From: Eupeodes corollae
Taxonomy: Eukaryota; Arthropoda; Insecta; Diptera; Syrphidae
Direction of reading: 5' to 3'
DNA: 64,000 nucleotides
Assembly: GCF_945859685.1 (NCBI RefSeq)
Contig: NC_079148.1
Coordinates: 40,125,946-40,189,945, forward strand
This document shows positions 1 through 13,799 of this stretch, in pieces (within the stretch, counting starts at the first letter, position 1; each line of letters opens with the position of its first letter). Below the pieces are notes generated by a model, which was not told where the DNA came from, searched no databases, and saw only the letters and a list, made by a program, of their open reading frames with translations. The position numbers and the translations under genes were made by a program.

Positions 1-240
1 TTTGATTTAATACCACCATTTTCGGGCGATTTGACATTTAAATTTGTTTTCGTTATTTTATTGGGCAATAAAACCGAACGTTTCTTTTTATTTGGAATTT
101 CAAAAAACCCCAAAAAGTTTAAACGCCTAAAGGGTTCTTAATGTTGCCTACAGTACAACAACTAAATTTTCATAAATTGGCTTCAGACGCCATGACATTT
201 CATATTTGGCCGATATGGTTTTGAGCGAAAAGACCTAAAG
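1..240. repeat. Dispersed repeat fragment, CCCAAA/GGGCG-motif family
   Basis: This piece matches the segments near 46740-46970 and 59200-59425 in the same orientation. A stretch reading ttctttttatttggaattt is shared, followed by a run ending in aaaaagtt and a block where a gggcg-type motif is followed by gaaaag. The family carries recurrent words such as cataacgcccaaa and its reverse complement. The left end is cut by the window edge. No coding capacity was seen and its class is unknown. Confidence 0.6.
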
Positions 241-2830
241 CCTTTATTTTATTATTTTTTTAAACTATAATATCGTTTTTGATAAGATTTTTGGAGTATA
301 TTATATTGAAAAAATTCCTCCAGAAAAGCAAACAATTTAGGAAAATCGTTTTTTTTTTTAAATAAATGGCAATAAATCTTTTAAATTTAAAAACGTACAT
401 CTCAGAGACAAATTTAATGTCGACTTGTGTAGTAAGTATGTCACTTAACCTTTTCAGCTGAAACGGTATATGGTATATATAAAAATTGATTCAAATATTT
501 ATTTTTAACTAAGTGCTTCTCAACTAAAAATAATTCCATCTTGAATAAAGCGAACTGCCTGTTATATTACCGTAAACTATAATGTTCCGAAAAAATGTTG
601 GTGTTTTCTAATTCAGTTCACTCAGCGCCATCTCAGGATAAACAATCGAAACATCAAATTTCAGCTACACTGTTATTGAATGGTTTAATTGAATTGTGTT
701 CAAAAAGAAAAATCTTAAGTCTTATGTGTTGTAACTTATAAGGATTATTGTAAGTCTTTATATTCTTAAAAACAATATGGACTTAGCTCTTGTTTCTACT
801 ACTGGCTTAGCTTAGAAAACGTTAAAGGATATTATTTCCAATCTAATTCACAAAATACTGCAAGAAAAATTGTTAGAAGTAAAGACTGTCCCTAAAGTAT
901 GAATCATTAATTAAAAAATGTTGTTAAAGTAAAACAAGTAAAAAAACTAAAAGATTTTTTTAACATACAAAAATATAGTTTAGTACACCTAAACATTCTA
1001 AAAAGCTTTAAAATGATGTAAGAAACTATTCCTTTAATTTCTAAGAACGTAAATTTGTTAAAAAAAATGGTACAAAAACAAACAATTGTGAGCACATTTT
1101 TTAAAAGTCGCTATGGACTTTGAAAATAATTTTCTATTTGACGTCTGAAAAATCTCATCAACTTCAACTCCATATTGCACGCTTTGATGTCGACAAATTT
1201 AATAAGGCGCTCTTTTATAAACGAAAAATAGAAACACTTTTCGATCAACATTTTTCGCTCGAATCCTTCACTTACAAAAATTAAATTTGTTTTTGTGTGT
1301 TTCGTTTTATTTCCAACAACTTGTTACATAGACCGCCTCTGCAACACCAAAAAGAAAACTGAGATAAAAAAGAAGAAAATCATTTCAAATAAAAATCGAT
1401 CTTGAAAGCCATAAATATTTATAGCGAGCGAAAGCGTCACATAGATTTCATCGCAAATGGAATCTGTCAGGTGGAAACAATATCATAGATGGCTATTGCT
1501 GATATGGCATCATCATTTGTCCGAAATGTGCTAAATCATTCGGAAGTAAAAAGCACTATAATGGCAAATATGTACCTACATACTCGTACATATATAAAAA
1601 CATAGCTTTACGTGTTTTCTCCTCATCCCTTAAACTCCTGATGATACTACTGCTACCCCTGTGTGAGTTTGTTTGGACGATTTTGTGTTGTTGATGTTGA
1701 CCCTAAGTTAAATGCGGCAAATTTAATTTTTTTTTTCTCTAAGCCATGATCTGGAAAATGTGTGTTTATAAACTGACAAAACCTCCAACCATAGAAAAGC
1801 CTGAAAAAAAAGAAGCACTTTTGGTGAAATATTTCGAAGGTGGTTTTTCCGGGATGTCATATAATATATTGCGCTATGACTATGACTACACATACACATA
1901 GATAGGTAACTCCTGGTCTTGAGGGTATGAAAAGATGGTTGCATTTTTGTCATCCTGTTTTCTGGTTCATGTGTTCTATTCTCAAATAGCCATCCTAGAT
2001 TGTATCTTGTGTGATGCTTGGTTGGTAGAAAAGAAAATCTTGTACGTAGGAAAAACACTTTTATTATTCTGATGTGATAGCTCCAGAGATAGTTATGCAA
2101 TATATGTGCCTAACCTAACCTACCTACCAACTTCTACTAAATTGTATACACAATGTAAGGGGATTTGATATCTGTGTTGTGGTTGGTTTATGTTTAGAAT
2201 TTGAGTGCTGGCAAAAAGTGAGGGAAAAAGTACAATATTGTAGTTTTCTTTTTTGCTGATCATAGACAACGACCAACGAGTATATTTTAAGTGTATAATG
2301 GGTTTTTCGTCTTAGTTCGATAGTCGTAGATAGAGTGAAATATTACGAAATAAGTTGTTTGAACAGATTATGTACTATAGGTTTCAAATTCACTAGAATT
2401 GAATTTTTGAAATTTGTTAATTGTGAGCAGTTTCAAAATTTATAGAACAGAAAAGGTACTTTTACAATTTAACGCCTGTTAAAAAAAATAGAACTTTACA
2501 AAGTAACAAACTAGTTTCTGTTGGAAGAGTTTCACTTCAACACATTACATTTAAATTTTCTGTCTTAAATTTAGAATTTCTTTAAATTCCAGCATTTGAA
2601 TTGACTCTTAGAGAATTTGAAATTACCTGGACAAAAAATGTAAATTTGGAACCGTTTTCGTTTTGACAACCATACCGAGGTAATCGAAAGAAAAGGTTAC
2701 AATACAAATTTGAAAATTTCCTTTAACAAGCGATAATTATATTTTTATTAGGAGTTTAAATAAAAAATAAATTTAAAAATCCGTTTTCCAAGTTTTTATT
2801 TTGAAATTAGTTGACAAATATAAAAAAAAT
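241..2830. other. AT-rich non-coding stretch, nothing recognised
   Basis: No exon-like block, RNA gene or recognisable mobile element was seen. Short open frames here are AT-rich, low-complexity and have no recognisable motif. A short cctaacctaacctacctacc run near 2110-2127 is typical fly simple sequence. Confidence 0.55.
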
Positions 2831-3480
2831 GTTAGGTTGCGACCCACTCTGATAACTTCTATTCCATGCCTGACTTTCAGTTGATCCTAAACTTTAACAA
2901 AATATAATTGATTCTTTGTTCTAATAACACTAGAGTCGAAAACAGTTTTTGTTAATTTTGTGAATTTTCAATCATCAATTTTTCCCAATTTTAGTAGCAT
3001 TTTTTTAAAGTTTTTTCTTCCTATATACAAAATAACGATTAGAATTTTCTAGGACCATTATCTAACGAAACAAATAAAGTACATAATGAAATCATTTTAA
3101 AGTTAACACCAATACGAGATATTACCAATTAAATATCAATTTGCATTCGTATTATTAATTGTAAAAAAACTTACTGTTAAATTTCATAAGATGAAATTAT
3201 TTTGAAGCCAACATCCTTGATTTTTTGTCAATTGTTTCGAATCGAAAATCGAAATTAACAAACTTTTTTAGTTTTTGTTAAAAAACACTTCTTTGATTTT
3301 TCTCAAAATTGCACAAAATGTCAAAAACGTTATTTTTCGTTGCATGGAATTATAATGGGGAAAAGATCATTTTTATCGTAAAATTTTCGATGTAAAATTT
3401 TATTCAAAATTGTGTTACTTAAGTATCAAGTTATATTATATAATATTAAATTTAACTGAAATTCGCTAGCGAGATTGATA
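2831..3480 (-). repeat. Degenerate copy of dispersed repeat family R
   Basis: It begins with ttaggttgcgacccactctg, a decayed form of the conserved R end (gggatgcgacccacactg) seen at 26440 and 38676. Around 3290-3440 it holds internal R landmarks: a 'ctcaaaatt...gtcaaaaacgttatttttcgttg' type stretch and the 'cgtaaaattttcga' word. The palindromic opposite end is missing or unrecognisable. This is an old, eroded copy. Confidence 0.55.
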
Positions 3481-4233
3481 AGTGAAATATTTTGAGCCAG
3501 CCAAAAAACGAAATAAGGGCCATACAAATCTATTATTTAGAAAGATCAATTAAAAATGTAGCTCTAAATAACTGCATAACAAAAATATTTGGTAACTAAT
3601 ATTGAAAAATTGTATACAAAATTAATTTTAAAAACCGTTTACTATGAGTAATTTTTTACATTTTAAAATATAAGGACTATTTGTAAACATAGTTTTTGGA
3701 TACAGATACAAGTTCGTGCGACGCAGTGGTGCATTTTTTGTCAATTGGAAATACTGTATGCCAAAACAAATTTTATTACTTTTTAATGCAATGAATACAA
3801 AATGTTAATATTCTTTATTTGGTAAAATAAGAAAAAGAATATATATTAGAAAAATCTAAGATCGTTTTGAAAACTATGCAGTTTAGTAAAATATTTATTT
3901 GGATAAAGTTTTTTTTTTCTAAATGCACCAATAAATAAACGCTGAAAAAAATAAAACTGATTTAAAAAGTCGATTTTTTTTGTATTATGAGCGACAAGAT
4001 CTCCAAACAACCTTTATTTTTAGTTGTGATATTTTTAGTTGTGATATTTATATTTATATATAAATTAATTCCTTATTTAGAAAAAAAAACTCATCTTAAC
4101 AAGCATTGTGTTTGTAAAAAGTACGACTTGTCATTTTTGTTGATAATTTGGCTAAAAATATTATATTTCATAAAGTAAACGAGTCTTTGTTCTATTTAAT
4201 AAAGACTAATATATTTGTGTACAATTTGTTTTA
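3481..4233. other. AT-rich non-coding stretch, nothing recognised
   Basis: No gene or element was recognised. A lysine- and isoleucine-rich open frame near 3987-4178 lies in AT-rich sequence that contains a direct repeat (ttttagttgtgatattt twice near 4018-4050), and it looks like chance. Confidence 0.5.
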
Positions 4234-5632
4234 TTAACTTCCAATGGAAAGTTATTGTAATGGGTCCGATTTGTCAAATTGAAAATTTTGACATTTCTCG
4301 ACGTTTAAAGGTCTCTATAGTCGAAATAAAAGAATTTTAGGAAGATGTCTGTGCGTGCATGTGTACGTACGTCCGTACGTTCGCGACGTTTTTTAAGTCC
4401 TCCATAATTCAAGAACAAGAAGAGACATTGACATCAAGTAAATTTTGTTATCCAGATAATAATGCAGAAAGATGAAGAAAGGGATCACAAAAAAATTGCG
4501 TCTATGGTTTTTTACCATAGCAGTTTGAAAAAAAGGCGAACATTTTGGTTAACTCTAAATATTTTACGAACCAAAAACGCTAGAGACTTGAATTAAATTG
4601 TATATAATATATTGTAACGTGATATCAAAGAAATATATTTTTTGAAAAAAATCCATTTAAAGGTTTTTTTAAAAATCAAAATAACTAAAAAAAAAAGAAA
4701 ATTGTCACCTCCAAAACTTTCGACTAAAATATGATCTCCAAACAATTTTTTGCAACGAAGAATAATATTTTTGACATCTGGTAAAATTTTGAGAAAAATC
4801 AAATTGACAGTTTTTTTAAAAAAATTATAAATCTAAAAAAAACATTACTCAAAGTTGGTAAAAATTGAATATCAATTCAAATATCTTTTCAAAAACTTGA
4901 AATTTAGGCTCCAAACTTATTTTATCTTATAAGACATAACGTTTTCAATATTCTTAAAAAAATTAAGAAAAATCGAATTGACAGTTTTTTTACAAAAAAA
5001 AACCTAAAAAAAATAAAAGTTGGTAAAAATTCATTTTCGACTCAAATATCTTTTCAAAACTTTGAGATATTGGCTTTAATTTACTTTTATCTTTCAAAAA
5101 ATATTGTTGTTAACATTCAGTAAAATTTTGAAAAATTCAAATTGACAGTTTTTGTACAAAAATTTAAAAACCTAAAAAAATATAACAAAAGTTGGTGAAA
5201 ATTTACTTTTTTCTCAAATATTTTTTTTTCAAATATTGTAGATATTGGCTTTAAACTAATTTTATCTTATAAGAAATATTGTTTTCAACATTCGACAAAA
5301 TTTAAAAAAAAAAAATCGAATTGACAGTTATTTTACAAAATATAAAACTCTAAAAAAACAATACTTAAACTTGGTAAAATTTACTTTCGACTCAAATAGT
5401 TTTTCAAAAATTAAAAATATTGGCTTTAAACTTATTTTAGTTCACAGAAAATATTGTTTTCGATATTCAGTAATTTTTATATAAAAATCCAACAGTCCGT
5501 TTTTTTATAAAAAATAAAATCTACAAAAAATAGTACGCATATTTGGTAAAAATTGATACTAGACAAACTTTTAAGCAAGACAAATCGGCAGACGGGATGT
5601 GAAGTTGTCAGTGTGGGTCGCATCCCAGCCCT
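4234..5632 (+). repeat. Dispersed repeat family R, longest copy (A)
   Basis: The left end is a near-palindrome (ttaacttcc...ggaaagtta) followed by ttattgtaatgggtccga. The right end is cagtgtgggtcgcatcccag. Near the left end is a simple-sequence patch rich in acgtacgtccgtacgttcg (about 4363-4383). The right two thirds hold a degenerate tandem array of about 163-180 bp units, with unit landmarks (aattgacag or aacagtccg) at 4802, 4976, 5139, 5319 and 5491, so five units. It encodes no convincing protein. Other copies lie at 24188, 26440, 38676 and, partially, 37795 and 2831. Non-autonomous; class uncertain (foldback-like or rolling-circle-like are both possible). Confidence 0.8.
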
Positions 5633-8600
5633 TTTTTTGTGTTTGTTTTTAGTATAACAGTGGTCTGCAATTTTGTCTTGAGTTCTTGGGGTCTAAAACT
5701 TCCATTTTTGGGTAGTTAAAAAAAAAGAGTTTTGTAACAATGCCGAAAAAACAGGGAACAGTCTATAACAACTTTTACGAAATAGACAAATCGAAAAAGG
5801 AGGACTAACTTCATGCACATTTATGAGGCTATGTATGGAGTAGTTTCTTTCTGTAAAATATCTTTCTTCAACTTTCAGTTGAGAAATATAAACTATTTCA
5901 TATAAAATTCGAAAAATCATCATAAATTGTTAGATTAAACCTGTGTTACAAAAATCTAAAAGAAACGCTAATCCATTTATGTGTGTTAAAACGGTATAAT
6001 AAAGCATAGTGGGTTTAAAGTAAGTTTTGTTCTTGTAGAGAATCTATGGTCTGCACAACTCTATTTTATCAAGTTTTTGAAATATATTTAAAAAAAAACT
6101 ATCAAAAATAATGTTAAAAGTGTTTTTCTAAAACTAAAGCAAATAATTAAAATTAAAGTTTGAATTCAAAACCAGCAAAAAAAATTTATTCCAAAATGTA
6201 TTTTTTTTAAAACTATGAAATCACAAAACTCAATTTTCCTCAAAATTTCATATAGCCATATAACTAATGAACATTAAAGTAAGATACTACAACAATTTAA
6301 ACTTTATTTAATGTCTGGAAGAGAAAGGTTTGTTTTTCAAAATAATATGAGTTTAATTTTAGCCTTAAAAAACACCGTTTTTGACATTTTTAAAGGGAGC
6401 ATTTTTTTAAAAACCTGATGTGAAAGAAACATTTAAAGTTGAGAATTTTTCAGAAAGTATTGTTTTGTTTATGAAAGCCTTAAAACTGCAAGTAACTACT
6501 ATATTAATTTTTTGAATGAATTTAAAATGTTAAATTGTTTACTTGTAAAAATTAGGAGAAAATAAAAGTAATTTTTTACTGTATTTAAAAAATTTATTTC
6601 CGTACTATGTTTTTAATCAATGAGGAGACCAGAAATTTAATTGTTTCATTAAAAATTTAAATTCAGCACGTAATGGTTAAATTTATACATAAAATTAAAC
6701 TTGATAAACTTTAAAACATTATTTAAATATAAATTCCATCGCAAATAATGGCAAAAACTATTGACTTTTTTTAACTTTAAATTACATTTTTTACTTTAAT
6801 AGAATTTTTATTATTTGAAAAAGTTAAATTTCAGTAACCATATTTTGCTGTATTTTTGGTTATATTACTAGTTAGTTTTTAGGAGAATTCAAATTTGTGA
6901 CTATTTTGATTCATAATTGAAGCTATCGACTTAAATTATTCTTTAACGGAAAAGACTACTTCTTCTATTATTTTCACAATAATCCACATCGAAAAATAAT
7001 GTTTCTTTTTTGAAAAAAAAACTAAAGTTTATTCTGGCGAACTTAATATTTTGAAGCTTCATATTTATATCTACAGCTGTAAATATTATTTTGCTATTAA
7101 AAAACTTTGTATATTGAGTATTTAAAATAAGTGAAAATTGAATAAAAACCGAATGCTAAGCTCAGCAGTTTTAAAAATCAACCAAAACTATGATTTATTA
7201 AACAACAAACATGACAGAATTCAGCTCAAAACTATGTTAAATGGAAAAAAAATGTTTATTTAACTTAAAATGGCAATAAAGGTCCTTGCAAAAATTACGT
7301 TTAATAATTTTAAGGAATATACTATACATATGTATACTTTTTTAAGGTTGAAAGAAATATTTTTATTTTGAAATAAAGCTGCTTGAAAATTATACCATAT
7401 CATACTTATATGAGGTTGTAAAATTTGTAAAAAAAGAAAGTGAAATAAATTAGAATTTTCAGATCCTTTGGATACCGTTTTTTTCACTGTAAGATACAAG
7501 GGTTCTGTTCTGGGTTGTAATAAATATACTCTTGTAACAAAACACCCATTCTAAGGGGACGATTTTCTGCTTTTTTGTTCTGTCTCTAGCTATCTAGCTA
7601 TTTTTTGATTCTCTTTCCATAACCAACACAGATCAAATAAATTTGTTTGTTTTCCTTATTTTTTGTTAAGCATTTCGTTTTTAGAAAGATAGATATATAA
7701 AACACAAGATGACAGCTTCCAGTTCCACTAAAAAAAAGAGACGCATTGATTTCCGCTTCATTTTCCATTTGGGACATTTTAGTTTCCTATTTAATTTCAT
7801 TTTATTCTTATCGGCATTTCCCTTTTGTCCATCAGCCTCCTTAAAGAAACCCAATATCTCTCTTTTCTATAAATGGGCTTGGTTTTGGTTTTTGGTGTTT
7901 GGTTCTTCGGTTCTTCGAGGCTGTTCTTTATTTTTACCCAACTACGCTAACGCAACGTAACGTTTAACTGCGGGAGAAAAGCATTCAAATAAATATAAAA
8001 ATCCGTGTTTTGCTTACATTTCAATATCTTGTTAAAACATATTTGTGCCATGGACAGCTTTATTTTTCTCAATACAGTTTTCGAGATTGAGAGACTTTTT
8101 TTTTGGTTTGCCCTTTCCCTCGAAAACTATGTTTGAAGATATTTTTGTAGTTACTAACGCAGCAGCCATTTAGGAAGGGTCGAGATTATATTTCCGATTT
8201 CTGTGTGTGTGGGTGTGTTTTTTTTTTATTATTTTTATTGACAAAATATTTAGGCTGACTTTGACTAGCGATTTGTTGATTGTGTTGTTGTTTTCCCATA
8301 AACGACATACATCATTCTGTGTAGTTGTACCTACCTAAGTAGGATAGAACTCCACCATTTCATCAAGGCAAAAGCATGGCATCGCATGGTAAGGCAAGGC
8401 CTAGCGCCTATCTATCTATCCGAACTCGTATATTGTTCCTAATGGAGTTCGAGAAAATCAATGGCAGTGTTTTTTGAGATTCAATATTGGTTAGTGGAAT
8501 CAATTTGAAGAATGTAACTCGTATCGCAACAAACGTCTATAACCAACTTTGAGCTGGTATATTGATGGGTATACGAGATGCCGATGTCAATGTAGGAAAA

Positions 8601-10367
8601 ATGTGCTTATGTTTTGAAGTTGGAGACATCAGCAGGAGTGGCGAGAGGGTGCGTAGACGAAGGAGTGATATAATCCGATTAAGTATTTATATACATTTCT
8701 TTTTGCTTGTGTTTTATTGGGCCTAATTATAATGAATCTATTTTAAGCTGTGATTTAACGGGTCATATCTTAGTTGATTTATGATGTTTAATGCGACAAT
8801 TTATTATTGATATATATTTTTCAAGGAGATAAACTTGCGCTAAGTAGAGTCAAGTTTCTGTGGTAAAAAATGTTCCAATTCTTAGATTTTTTAGTTTCGT
8901 TTTTTATTTGTGGAGATAAAGTTATTGGAATTGGACTTATAAGTCAAGTTATGTGTTATACTCAAATGGTATTAAGATATTAATAAATTTTGTATAGGTT
9001 CGTAAAAAATATGAAATATTGATCTGAGAATTTCAGTCGTCATTCTTTTTCTTATTGCTGTGATTGTTAAGGACTTCCATTGTGAAATAACCACGGGAAC
9101 CATGTTAGCCTAAGGCTAAGTCATAAGAAACAGTGCAAAGTAAAAGGATTTTTAAAAACGTACACCATTTTTGAAAGATTTCATGTACATTATAACATTT
9201 TATGCCTTTAGAAATTGAAGTCTTTGTATTCTTATAAAAATCACTTAATTCAATCACAAAATTTGTGTAGCTGCTAATTAAACTGATTTTCGGAACTTAT
9301 GGTATTTCTAAATAATTTCCTTATAGCAACCTAACTAAAAAACTACGTATTTATATCTCAAGGACCTTCAAACTCTGTTTGGGAAAACTTTGTTCAAAAG
9401 TTCTTCGTATGCATTTTAATATGTAAGTTATAAGTTATTGTTCAAATATCCACTCCAGCTTCCAAGGTTCTGAGTGTCCCTTGAATCTTAAGCATTGACC
9501 ACGTCTGAAGCATGATTAGAACTGGCCATAAGAGAAAAAAAGGCTATGAGACCGGGATAATACCAAAACAAGACAGTGTTTTTTTAATCAAAATTTCCCG
9601 AAGCTTTATCCGGTCTTATAAAACTTGTCATTTATGTGTGTTTTTTTAGTTTCAGCTCACAAAAAACAGGATTTTTCAGTAAGAGGTTTAATTTTGATAA
9701 AGAAGAAAAAATATTACATATCTCAAAAATTGAATTTTGTTTATTTAATTGTAAAGAAAAAAACATTCCATTGATAAACAACATCTGCACTTGCAATATC
9801 ATAGTCTAAAAAAAATTCTAAATATGTTATATCATAAGATTCGTGGCCATATTTGATCAACTATTAAGAAATGATGATTTTAGGAAGATTTTATTGAAAC
9901 ATTCCTGTTGCTTCGTGAACTGTGAAGCACGTCTTGTCTTTTTGAAAATGAATGTCATCCACATTGTTTTCTTAACATATCGGGTACAAAAAATACTAAT
10001 CATTACGTGCCAGCTTATCTCATACACGTACGTAAATATAGCCCAATCACACCACCAGCCTAAAACTGCACCAAATAGTGATTAGTTGAGCATAAAAAAG
10101 CTTTTCAAAATGGGCTTCCTCATTGAAAATCCAATTAATTTTATTGAACTTTTAGGACCTAAACAGGAAATAATCGACGACATTTCTTAAGTTCTTGTGT
10201 TAACTGCTCTCTTAAAGGCTCAAGACTTTAATTTATATGCAAAACAATATGTCAATCAGCTTATTCTGTAGATTGTCCAGGAATCTACATTTTTCTTAAC
10301 AATAAACGGGCACTCAAGAGGTTATTAACACCATTAGGATGTTTAAAGTTTAAACACAGTGCGAGCT
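5633..10367. other. AT-rich non-coding stretch, nothing recognised
   Basis: No exon with coding-like composition plus splice signals and no identifiable mobile element was seen. Mildly GC-richer patches occur near 7550-8700 but do not read as protein. The small open frame 7709-7960 is rich in Phe and Leu and resembles nothing I know. Confidence 0.5.
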
Positions 10368-10838
10368 TTAGGAAAATAGGGAAGGATTAAAGAGGGATAG
10401 GGAAAAACAGAGCCGCATTCTCAATGTGCATTTAAAAAAAGAATCTCTATACTTGATACTACGTCTAAAATTGAGCTCAAGGTTAAACTGATGTGCATTC
10501 CTAGAAGTACGAGTATTATGGCTGAATTGTTTGAGGGGGGGAATGCAACTGGCTAATTCGACGGAACACTGTTTATAAAAATATCGGTAGAACAATAAAA
10601 GACATGAAACATTGCGGCGGTGTTCAAGTGACGTAATTGTTTCGGTTATAGTTCTATCGCCTATCATTTTCAAGGCTCTTTTTTGGATCCTGTCGAAAAT
10701 ACTTAAACTTGTTTTAGGGGCACCTGCCCAAATATGCGAGTTATATTCAAGTTTTGGACGAATGAAGGCTTTGTAAATTACTTCATAGCATGGATTAATA
10801 ACAACGCTAGAAATTATATAGCTTTTCTTGAGAGACAC
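10368..10838 (-). pseudogene. C-terminal fragment of a Jockey/CR1-group LINE reverse transcriptase ORF
   Basis: The 156-residue minus-strand frame reads like the region downstream of the RT palm of non-LTR retrotransposons. It contains IYKAFIRPKLEYNSHIW, then FDRIQKRALKMIGDR, a LEHRRNVSCLLLFYRYF helix and a basic R-T-S-R-N-A-H patch. In this LINE group that segment is the thumb/connection region of ORF2. There are no upstream RT palm blocks with catalytic Asp residues in continuous frame, so this is a dead fragment. The end is altered: the usual 'S-F-F...R-M-W-N' type motif is here replaced by a Cys/Leu-rich tail, so the frame probably leaves the true one near 10420. Confidence 0.85.
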
Positions 10839-11600
10839 ACACGGTTTAAATTCTTCACATAACTCACTTGCTCAACACTTCAAATTTGTCTACAAGTTTC
10901 AATATTGCCGGTGATTCCTACCAAAAAGTTCTTTAATTGACTTATAGCACGTTGATGGCCTAACCAACGTCGTTCTGAAAAAGTATGGATCAATAAATAA
11001 ATATATTGATTTTTTTCTAACTTATTGGACACTCTTAAATCTTAAGCACATTGGTTTCGGAACCCAACGTCGATAATATTATTTCATGACGATTAAGGTA
11101 CCATTTGGCATTTGTGATGGTTCTTATTTCTGAGAAAATTTGATTTTTCTTTTTTTTAATAAGGGTCAGATTTAAGGCTCATTCAGCCAGTGAACACGTT
11201 TCACTATTCACTCCATGTTCGTTTTACTTCAGCTTCTGAATCAGTCGAATTTTGTAGTAGTTTGTGGGGAGCAATAGGCCGAGTTCTTAAGTTCTTAAAA
11301 TCATTTGCTTTGATTTCGTATTTTCAAAAATCTATCATTTCATCCATGCGAAAATATTGGATACTTTTTTATTAAACCAGGGAATTATAATGATTTCTGC
11401 CGTACTGTAAAAAGTTCTTTCGCTATGAAAATTATTATAGTGGTATAACTTTGCACCAATAGAATACCTATTTTCACAAAACATATTATCTGTTTATTCA
11501 TGGTGGTTTTAATAAACAGCCTGAATGCATTCAGTATTTCCAATTTTTCTTCAAAGCTTTGGACTCTGATCAACAAAGTTCAAAAGTCCCAACTGGAAGA
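10839..11600 (-). other. Possible eroded upstream part of the same LINE
   Basis: On the minus strand near 11385-11580 there are faint resemblances to the EN-RT linker of Jockey/CR1 LINEs, including a W-F-N-K-K-like stretch near 11360-11380. The segment is riddled with stops and shifts, and the RT palm is not visible between here and the C-terminal fragment. This is weak inference from pattern only. Confidence 0.25.
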
Positions 11601-13799
11601 CCCTTTACTTTATCTACCATCATTTGTTATTCTAAGTCGAGAGTTACCCATCGCACATGTTACTTCTCCACTTCATAAAAGTCTTATCACACCAAAAAAA
11701 TCTAATAGTTTGCTGTATATATAATTTGGTTTTAATTAGTTTGTCCACTTTGCAAATTTTCTAACGGAAATCCTACCAAAGATCTTCCTTGAACAAAAAC
11801 CAACAAAAAAATACCCTTTTCATCATCATTACCATCTGCCACCTAATAAACACTTCATTTCATGTCAAATATTACTGCATCAATTCTATAGAACAAGATG
11901 GCGTGACGACCTCAAAAGCCACCCCTCAAAATAAACTTACACATATTACATAGAAGTATAAGTAGATATGTATTTATAGGTATGTAGATTTAGCATCACA
12001 CACAACCACATAACACGCAAGGATGGATCAAGAATAATGCAACCTGAAGTCGAAGTGCTGGCATTGACTAGAGGCATCCACATAATCGCAACCACAATCC
12101 CTCGAGCAACATCAGCACGGATATTATATGTACGTACACACACTCTTCTACTTATGAAATGTGTTGGAGAACGGAGGGTGCGAAAATGTCATTTATCGAC
12201 AGCACAAAGACTCCCATAATATACCATATAGACACAACCGGGTATAAGCAGCTATCAGAGTGAATACAAACAAAAGCCAAATCCCCTCGAGCGCGTCGGT
12301 GGGGCGGGTGTGGGGGCGGTGAGGTACAGATTGTCAAAGCTTATTTAGCAAAATTTAATGAGAAACAACTTCCGCTTTTAAGTACTCGACTGAGTAAACA
12401 GAATCACGGTAAAGTATTATACTCACTCAGTGTCACAGTAGCTCTATATCTACTCGTATCTCTCTATCTTTTGTCGGCCTAATGTTTGTGTCGATGTCGA
12501 TGTCAAGTCGTCGATATTATACCACATATACGATATACTGCTGGCGCTGCTTTCAATTGTTGCTACCTGAAATCAAGTAGTATACATTGTGTACAGAATT
12601 GTAAAGTATACATGTGTACAACGACAACATCAGCGATAACAAAGCATGCCTTTGCTTTTGCCTATCGTATTTGTGAAATCTCAAGATCAAATTCTCAACA
12701 CCTCTCCTAGCCTCGTATCAACATCACCTCGCCACCAATAGCAACCCTGAAAACTCAAAACCAAACTAATTTGCCTTCGCTCGCACCATCAATTAGGCAA
12801 CATGTTCAATTACTGCTTACGCTTGCAGTTTACCACCATCAAGTGCTCAGTGCTCGTCGTTGAATAAAGTAACGCAAAAAAGGCAAGCCACACATAATCC
12901 ACCCCTCCCCTCTCAGAAGAAGATGATCCCAAAACCATCAGCAAGTCATTAAATAGTCCTCGAGAAGAAGCTCTTTTGGGCCATAATATACGTTACGTAT
13001 ATACAAAAATACACAAACACATTTTATGAATTTCTAAGAGGGTTGGGGGCTGTCCCAAAATGCGCCGCCTGCGGTGTTGAAATGGATTTCCTCTTTTTTA
13101 CTTGCTCCTGTGGGTAAAGTATTGCAATCGGGAAAATTTTCAATCTTCTTGAGATTTCAATCAATCTTGAAGTTTGTTTTTTTTTTATTCTGTGCTTTTC
13201 ATTTTTATTTTGAGGAGAATCTCGTGCACAAAACCGGAAGCATCATAAAATCGGAATCAACACAACAATATTGACATCCAGGAAAGTTGAAGAAGTACGA
13301 GTATATGTTGGTAGTGTTTATCTGTGTGTGGTCGGAATGAATAAAGTATGACTAAATTATTTATGTTTTTCTTGTTTATTATGTAGAACCAGGAAAATAC
13401 TCCACACTCGTTTTGTTTGTTTTCTTATTCTGTGTGTATTTAATCTGAAATAGGGGGGTTTCGGACATGACGACAAATGACTTGGCATATAGGGAGTATG
13501 TTAAGGATAATTTAAATGAATGAAACTTTTGACTGAAATATTAATTAGCAACTTTAAGTTTCCGGAGAAGAAGTTGGAAAGTTGGGGAAAAAATAACTTT
13601 TATTTAAAAGAGTTTTGTATAGTGACGAATGAGATATTTGTTTTACTTACGTACATACAAAAACATTTAGCTGCAGTGAAACTCTCCAAATTAGTTTCCT
13701 TTTTTTATTTGATAATAAAACTTTATTAGATTAAAATAACTTAATCATTAAAGTAAAAAAAAAAACAGAAACAACTGTCAATATAAAAATGAGTAAATT
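11601..13799. other. Non-coding stretch with a less AT-rich block
   Basis: From about 11860 to 13060 base composition is clearly less AT-rich than on either side, with a GC patch around 12285-12325 (gtggggcgggtgtgggggcg). No long frame with protein-like content was found: overlapping frames on both strands here carry no recognisable domain. It could be regulatory sequence or untranslated exon of a flanking gene; nothing proves either. 13075-13799 is ordinary AT-rich sequence. Confidence 0.4.

Noticed and set aside
7709..7960. 83-residue hydrophobic protein
   Set aside because: Low-complexity Phe/Leu-rich frame in AT-rich DNA with no recognisable signal, splice sites or homology.
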